From: Acidobacteriaceae bacterium | GTDB lineage: Bacteria; Acidobacteriota; Terriglobia; Bryobacterales; Bryobacteraceae | Direction: 5' to 3' | DNA: 8,962 nt | NCBI GenBank assembly: GCA_019245255.1 | Contig: JAFARV010000575.1 | Coordinates: 1-8,962 of the forward strand | Shown here: positions 6,695 through 8,962 of the stretch, piece after piece | Numbering within the stretch: position 1 is the stretch's first letter | How the letters are laid out: each line of letters starts with the position of its first letter | Translations under genes and position numbers: made by a program | The notes under the pieces: generated by a model | What the model was told of the DNA's origin: nothing | The model's input: the letters and a program-made list of their open reading frames with translations, nothing else | Database searches by the model: none

Positions 6695-8752
6695 TTACTG
6701 TTTCTTTTTGCCGAATTGATCGAGGATCGAATTAATAGGGTTCTGTTGCTGTTGCTGCTGCTGATTCTTGTTGCCGCCCTTGTTGCCGAGCACGCCCCCG
6801 AGGACCGATCCAACGACTCCGCTGCTCAACTTCGTGGGATCCGTGCTCGTCGGAAGTAAATGACTCAGCTTCATCTTTGCCATAGCCTGCATATCGGGCG
6901 CGAACACGGGGTGTGACGTCGTTCCAGTCACGAGGACGGGAATTACCAATTCGCCCTTGTTGTTTGCGAGCGCCGTGTTGAGAAATCCGCCGACACCTGT
7001 ACCGCCAACCTGCTTGCTAGCGCCGCTTGCCAGCACCGCGCTAACTCGCATATTCAGACCTTGGGTGGCAAGGTTCATTGAGCCGGTACCGGACAATGAA
7101 CCTTCAGGAATGACGGCAACCAAATTATTGGTGTTCGCCACGCCATTTTGGATGTTCAACGTGCCAGCCAGGCGCTGCAGTACCGTGCCGGACGTGCTCT
7201 GCGAAGGCGCATTACCGAGGAATTTGCCGACTTTCGAAAGCTCATTAAGAATATTCACGTTCTTCAGATGACCGTTCGCCACGTTGAAACCGAGCGTGCC
7301 ATTCAAAGTACGTGCCAGGTTCGGTCCTGAATCCAGAGCAAAACTGAGGTCGCCGTCTGCCGCCAAGCTGCCATACAGAGTGTCCTTCAACGAGCTCAGC
7401 GCCGAGAGCAAGGCGTTAGTATCCACACCCGTCAGCTTGCTCTTTACATGACAAAGGGGATGCTGCGCCTTGGTATCAAGCGTGATATTCCCGTTCTCCT
7501 GCCCACCAAAGATTCCTGCAGTCACGGGAGACAATTGGAGGACGCCGTTGTCCATATTTATTTTCGAGTGAACATTTGTCAGAACGACATCCTCGGCTTG
7601 CAGGTTGCTAGAAGACACATCGCCCTGTACGTTCGGGGCTGTGGATGGACCTCGGACCGAGAGATTTGCGCTTAGCGAACCCTTAATTGGCACATTCGAA
7701 TTGGAAGTTGCCCCAAGAAGGGCAGCCAGCTTCACCAACTCGGGGATTGAAGCATTGTTGGTGCTGACACGGACGTTCACGTTTGCAGGTTTCACACCAG
7801 AGTTCACGTCTCCGGCCAACGAAACAGCCGTAGGTCCGATCTTGATCGTCCCCGATCGCACTTGGATTTGGTCGGTCTTCTGGTTCACGGACAAGTCGTA
7901 TTGGGCTTCAATTGGATAGGCGACACGCGATCCGCGCACGACCGCGTTAGTCAGCGTCAGATTGCCTTTGCAACTCACGTCGTCATTGGCAGAGTTAATC
8001 GTGGCGTCTCCGGAAGCGACTGCATCTGTCTGGGGAGGAATGGCCCCATTCAGCACCGCATTCAGCCCCGCCAACGCGACCTCTTGAATCGAGAGCTTGC
8101 CCGCAAGCGGTGTATTGCCCGGCTGAATGGGGCCGGCGTTCCCGTTGAATGCAACCAACTCCTTACCCTGACCTGGGAAATGCGCCGCCAGATCGAGGCC
8201 GAACTGTTTGCCCGGGGCGAAGTCCGTGACCGTCGCATCAATATGGTTGTACACGACGCGCGGTGTTCTGGCGTGCTGGTCTGTTACCGCGATCTGTCCA
8301 TCGGCAATCTTCAGATTGTTCAGTGTCAGTTGACCCGATGATGATGATGAGCCCTGCTGATTCTTCGACCCGATGTCGGACACGTTCCAGATACCTGCGG
8401 AGTTGCGGATCAGTTCAACTTGTGGCTGCTGCAAGGTCACGGCTTTAATGTCCGGCTCCCCGCGGAGCAGTGACAGGAGACCGGCGCTGATGTACACCTC
8501 CTTCGTGGTTGCGAAGGGATGAGATGAGGGAAACGCTGGTGATTCCTGAATGGTCAGCCCATCGACCGTGACAGAAAAAGGAAGCAGCCGCAGATGTAGC
8601 TTGCCCAACGTCACCGGACGGTTGAGCGTTTTTTGTAGCTGGGCTTCGATCCGCGGCCGGTAGTGGTCGACGTTGAGCAGGCTGGCACCCAGCACAAGCA
8701 AGATGACGACAACTACGACTACGATGGAAAGGACGATAAGCAGACGCCGCAT
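6695..8752 (-). CDS. AsmA-family envelope protein with a poly-glutamine tail
   Basis: A probable inner-membrane-anchored periplasmic protein of the AsmA/TamB-like group, a family tied to outer-membrane integrity and lipid transport between membranes. Seen in the sequence: a short basic start (MRR), one membrane segment (about residues 4-24, very rich in valine), then the AsmA-type motif NVDHYRPRIEAQL (27-39) with RPVTLGKLHLRLLPF (45-59). After that come long stretches of alternating beta-strand-like sequence rich in Gly, Asn and Thr. The region around 440-510 (TGVDTNALLSALSSL, then LNGTLGFNVANGHLKN) and the NLATQGLNMRV segment (560-570) resemble the C-terminal AsmA domain. There is a run of five serines (135-139), and a tail of seven glutamines (664-670) followed by NPINSILDQFGKKKQ. 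The 685-residue length is within the family range. No good Shine-Dalgarno precedes the ATG. It need not be functionally linked to the trehalose genes downstream. Confidence 0.85.
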   Translation of the reverse strand: MRRLLIVLSIVVVVVVILLVLGASLLNVDHYRPRIEAQLQKTLNRPVTLGKLHLRLLPFSVTVDGLTIQESPAFPSSHPFATTKEVYISAGLLSLLRGEPDIKAVTLQQPQVELIRNSAGIWNVSDIGSKNQQGSSSSSGQLTLNNLKIADGQIAVTDQHARTPRVVYNHIDATVTDFAPGKQFGLDLAAHFPGQGKELVAFNGNAGPIQPGNTPLAGKLSIQEVALAGLNAVLNGAIPPQTDAVASGDATINSANDDVSCKGNLTLTNAVVRGSRVAYPIEAQYDLSVNQKTDQIQVRSGTIKIGPTAVSLAGDVNSGVKPANVNVRVSTNNASIPELVKLAALLGATSNSNVPIKGSLSANLSVRGPSTAPNVQGDVSSSNLQAEDVVLTNVHSKINMDNGVLQLSPVTAGIFGGQENGNITLDTKAQHPLCHVKSKLTGVDTNALLSALSSLKDTLYGSLAADGDLSFALDSGPNLARTLNGTLGFNVANGHLKNVNILNELSKVGKFLGNAPSQSTSGTVLQRLAGTLNIQNGVANTNNLVAVIPEGSLSGTGSMNLATQGLNMRVSAVLASGASKQVGGTGVGGFLNTALANNKGELVIPVLVTGTTSHPVFAPDMQAMAKMKLSHLLPTSTDPTKLSSGVVGSVLGGVLGNKGGNKNQQQQQQQNPINSILDQFGKKKQ

Positions 8753-8808
8753 GACTTAATCGCGCCCGTCAATGGCTGCGCCATCGGCGAGCCGCCTCCC
8801 TGGTATGA

Positions 8809-8835
8809 CGATGCTATTCGGGACAGCGATGCTAT
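8809..8835. repeat. Direct repeat CGATGCTAT with an 18-base period
   Basis: CGATGCTAT occurs at 8809-8817 and again at 8827-8835. The 18-base period is close to two helical turns, and each copy overlaps one box of the candidate promoter, so it could be a regulator binding site. Two copies of nine bases could also arise by chance. Confidence 0.35.
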
Positions 8836-8838
8836 CAA
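8811..8838 (-). promoter_or_regulatory. Candidate promoter of the AsmA-like gene
   Basis: On the minus strand, TTGATA (8838-8833) and TAGCAT (8816-8811) are separated by 16 bases and match 5 and 4 of 6 consensus bases for a housekeeping promoter. Transcription would start near 8803, leaving a leader of about 50 bases before the ATG at 8752. A 9-base direct repeat overlaps both boxes. Confidence 0.4.
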
Positions 8839-8962
8839 GAAAACTTGCGCGAAGTGAGGCGTTCCCGGCGCAAACGGGTCCGATTCGCGAGTGTCAGTGG
8901 CTCCGAGGATGTGTCGCTCCGGTTGTTTAGTAGGTCATCGGCGGCGACCGAAGCTGCGACCG
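8839..8962. other. Right edge of the window, no gene recognised
   Basis: One minus-strand frame is open from the window edge (8960) to a TGA at 8835-8837 and would give about 41 residues rich in Arg, Ser and Leu, with no motif I recognise. It could be the tail of a gene lying mostly outside the window. On the plus strand a frame starting at ATG 8909 is also open to the edge. Neither can be supported from this short piece. I see no tRNA fold or terminator here. Confidence 0.3.

Noticed and set aside
1..8962. CRISPR array, tRNA, rRNA, insertion sequence or defence system
   Set aside because: No regularly spaced repeats, transposase or integrase motifs, or tRNA-like folds were seen on either strand.

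Overview
The window is a compact, gene-dense stretch of bacterial DNA in which all five recognisable genes lie on the minus strand. Read in the direction of transcription (from right to left) they are an AsmA-family envelope protein, trehalose-6-phosphate synthase (otsA), trehalose-6-phosphate phosphatase (otsB), a large trehalose synthase fused to a maltokinase-like domain (treS), and a small bacterial sugar transferase. No RNA gene, insertion sequence, CRISPR array or phage gene was found. The base composition looks moderately GC-rich and even throughout. The envelope protein and the style of the OtsA and TreS proteins point to a Gram-negative-type organism. My best guess is Acidobacteriota or a similar soil lineage, but this rests on general resemblance and is low confidence.

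Layout: 8753-8962 is a short stretch with a candidate promoter for the AsmA-like gene and no gene I can name. 6695-8752 is the AsmA-like gene. 6562-6694 is a 133-base gap with a small hairpin. 6561 down to 829 is a tight trehalose operon: otsA and otsB overlap by four bases (ATGA), and otsB and treS overlap by 38 bases. 683-828 holds a candidate promoter and a hairpin, and 679 down to 2 is the sugar transferase.

The trehalose genes form a connected circuit. OtsA joins a nucleotide-activated glucose to glucose-6-phosphate, OtsB removes the phosphate to give trehalose, and TreS interconverts trehalose and maltose. In organisms with the GlgE pathway, maltokinase then makes maltose-1-phosphate for alpha-glucan synthesis. 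Here the fused maltokinase domain keeps its overall sequence pattern but has lost the catalytic aspartate and other key residues. The last step may therefore be missing, and the domain may have become structural or regulatory. No glgE or glgB is present in the window. The degenerate kinase half is the most interesting observation here.
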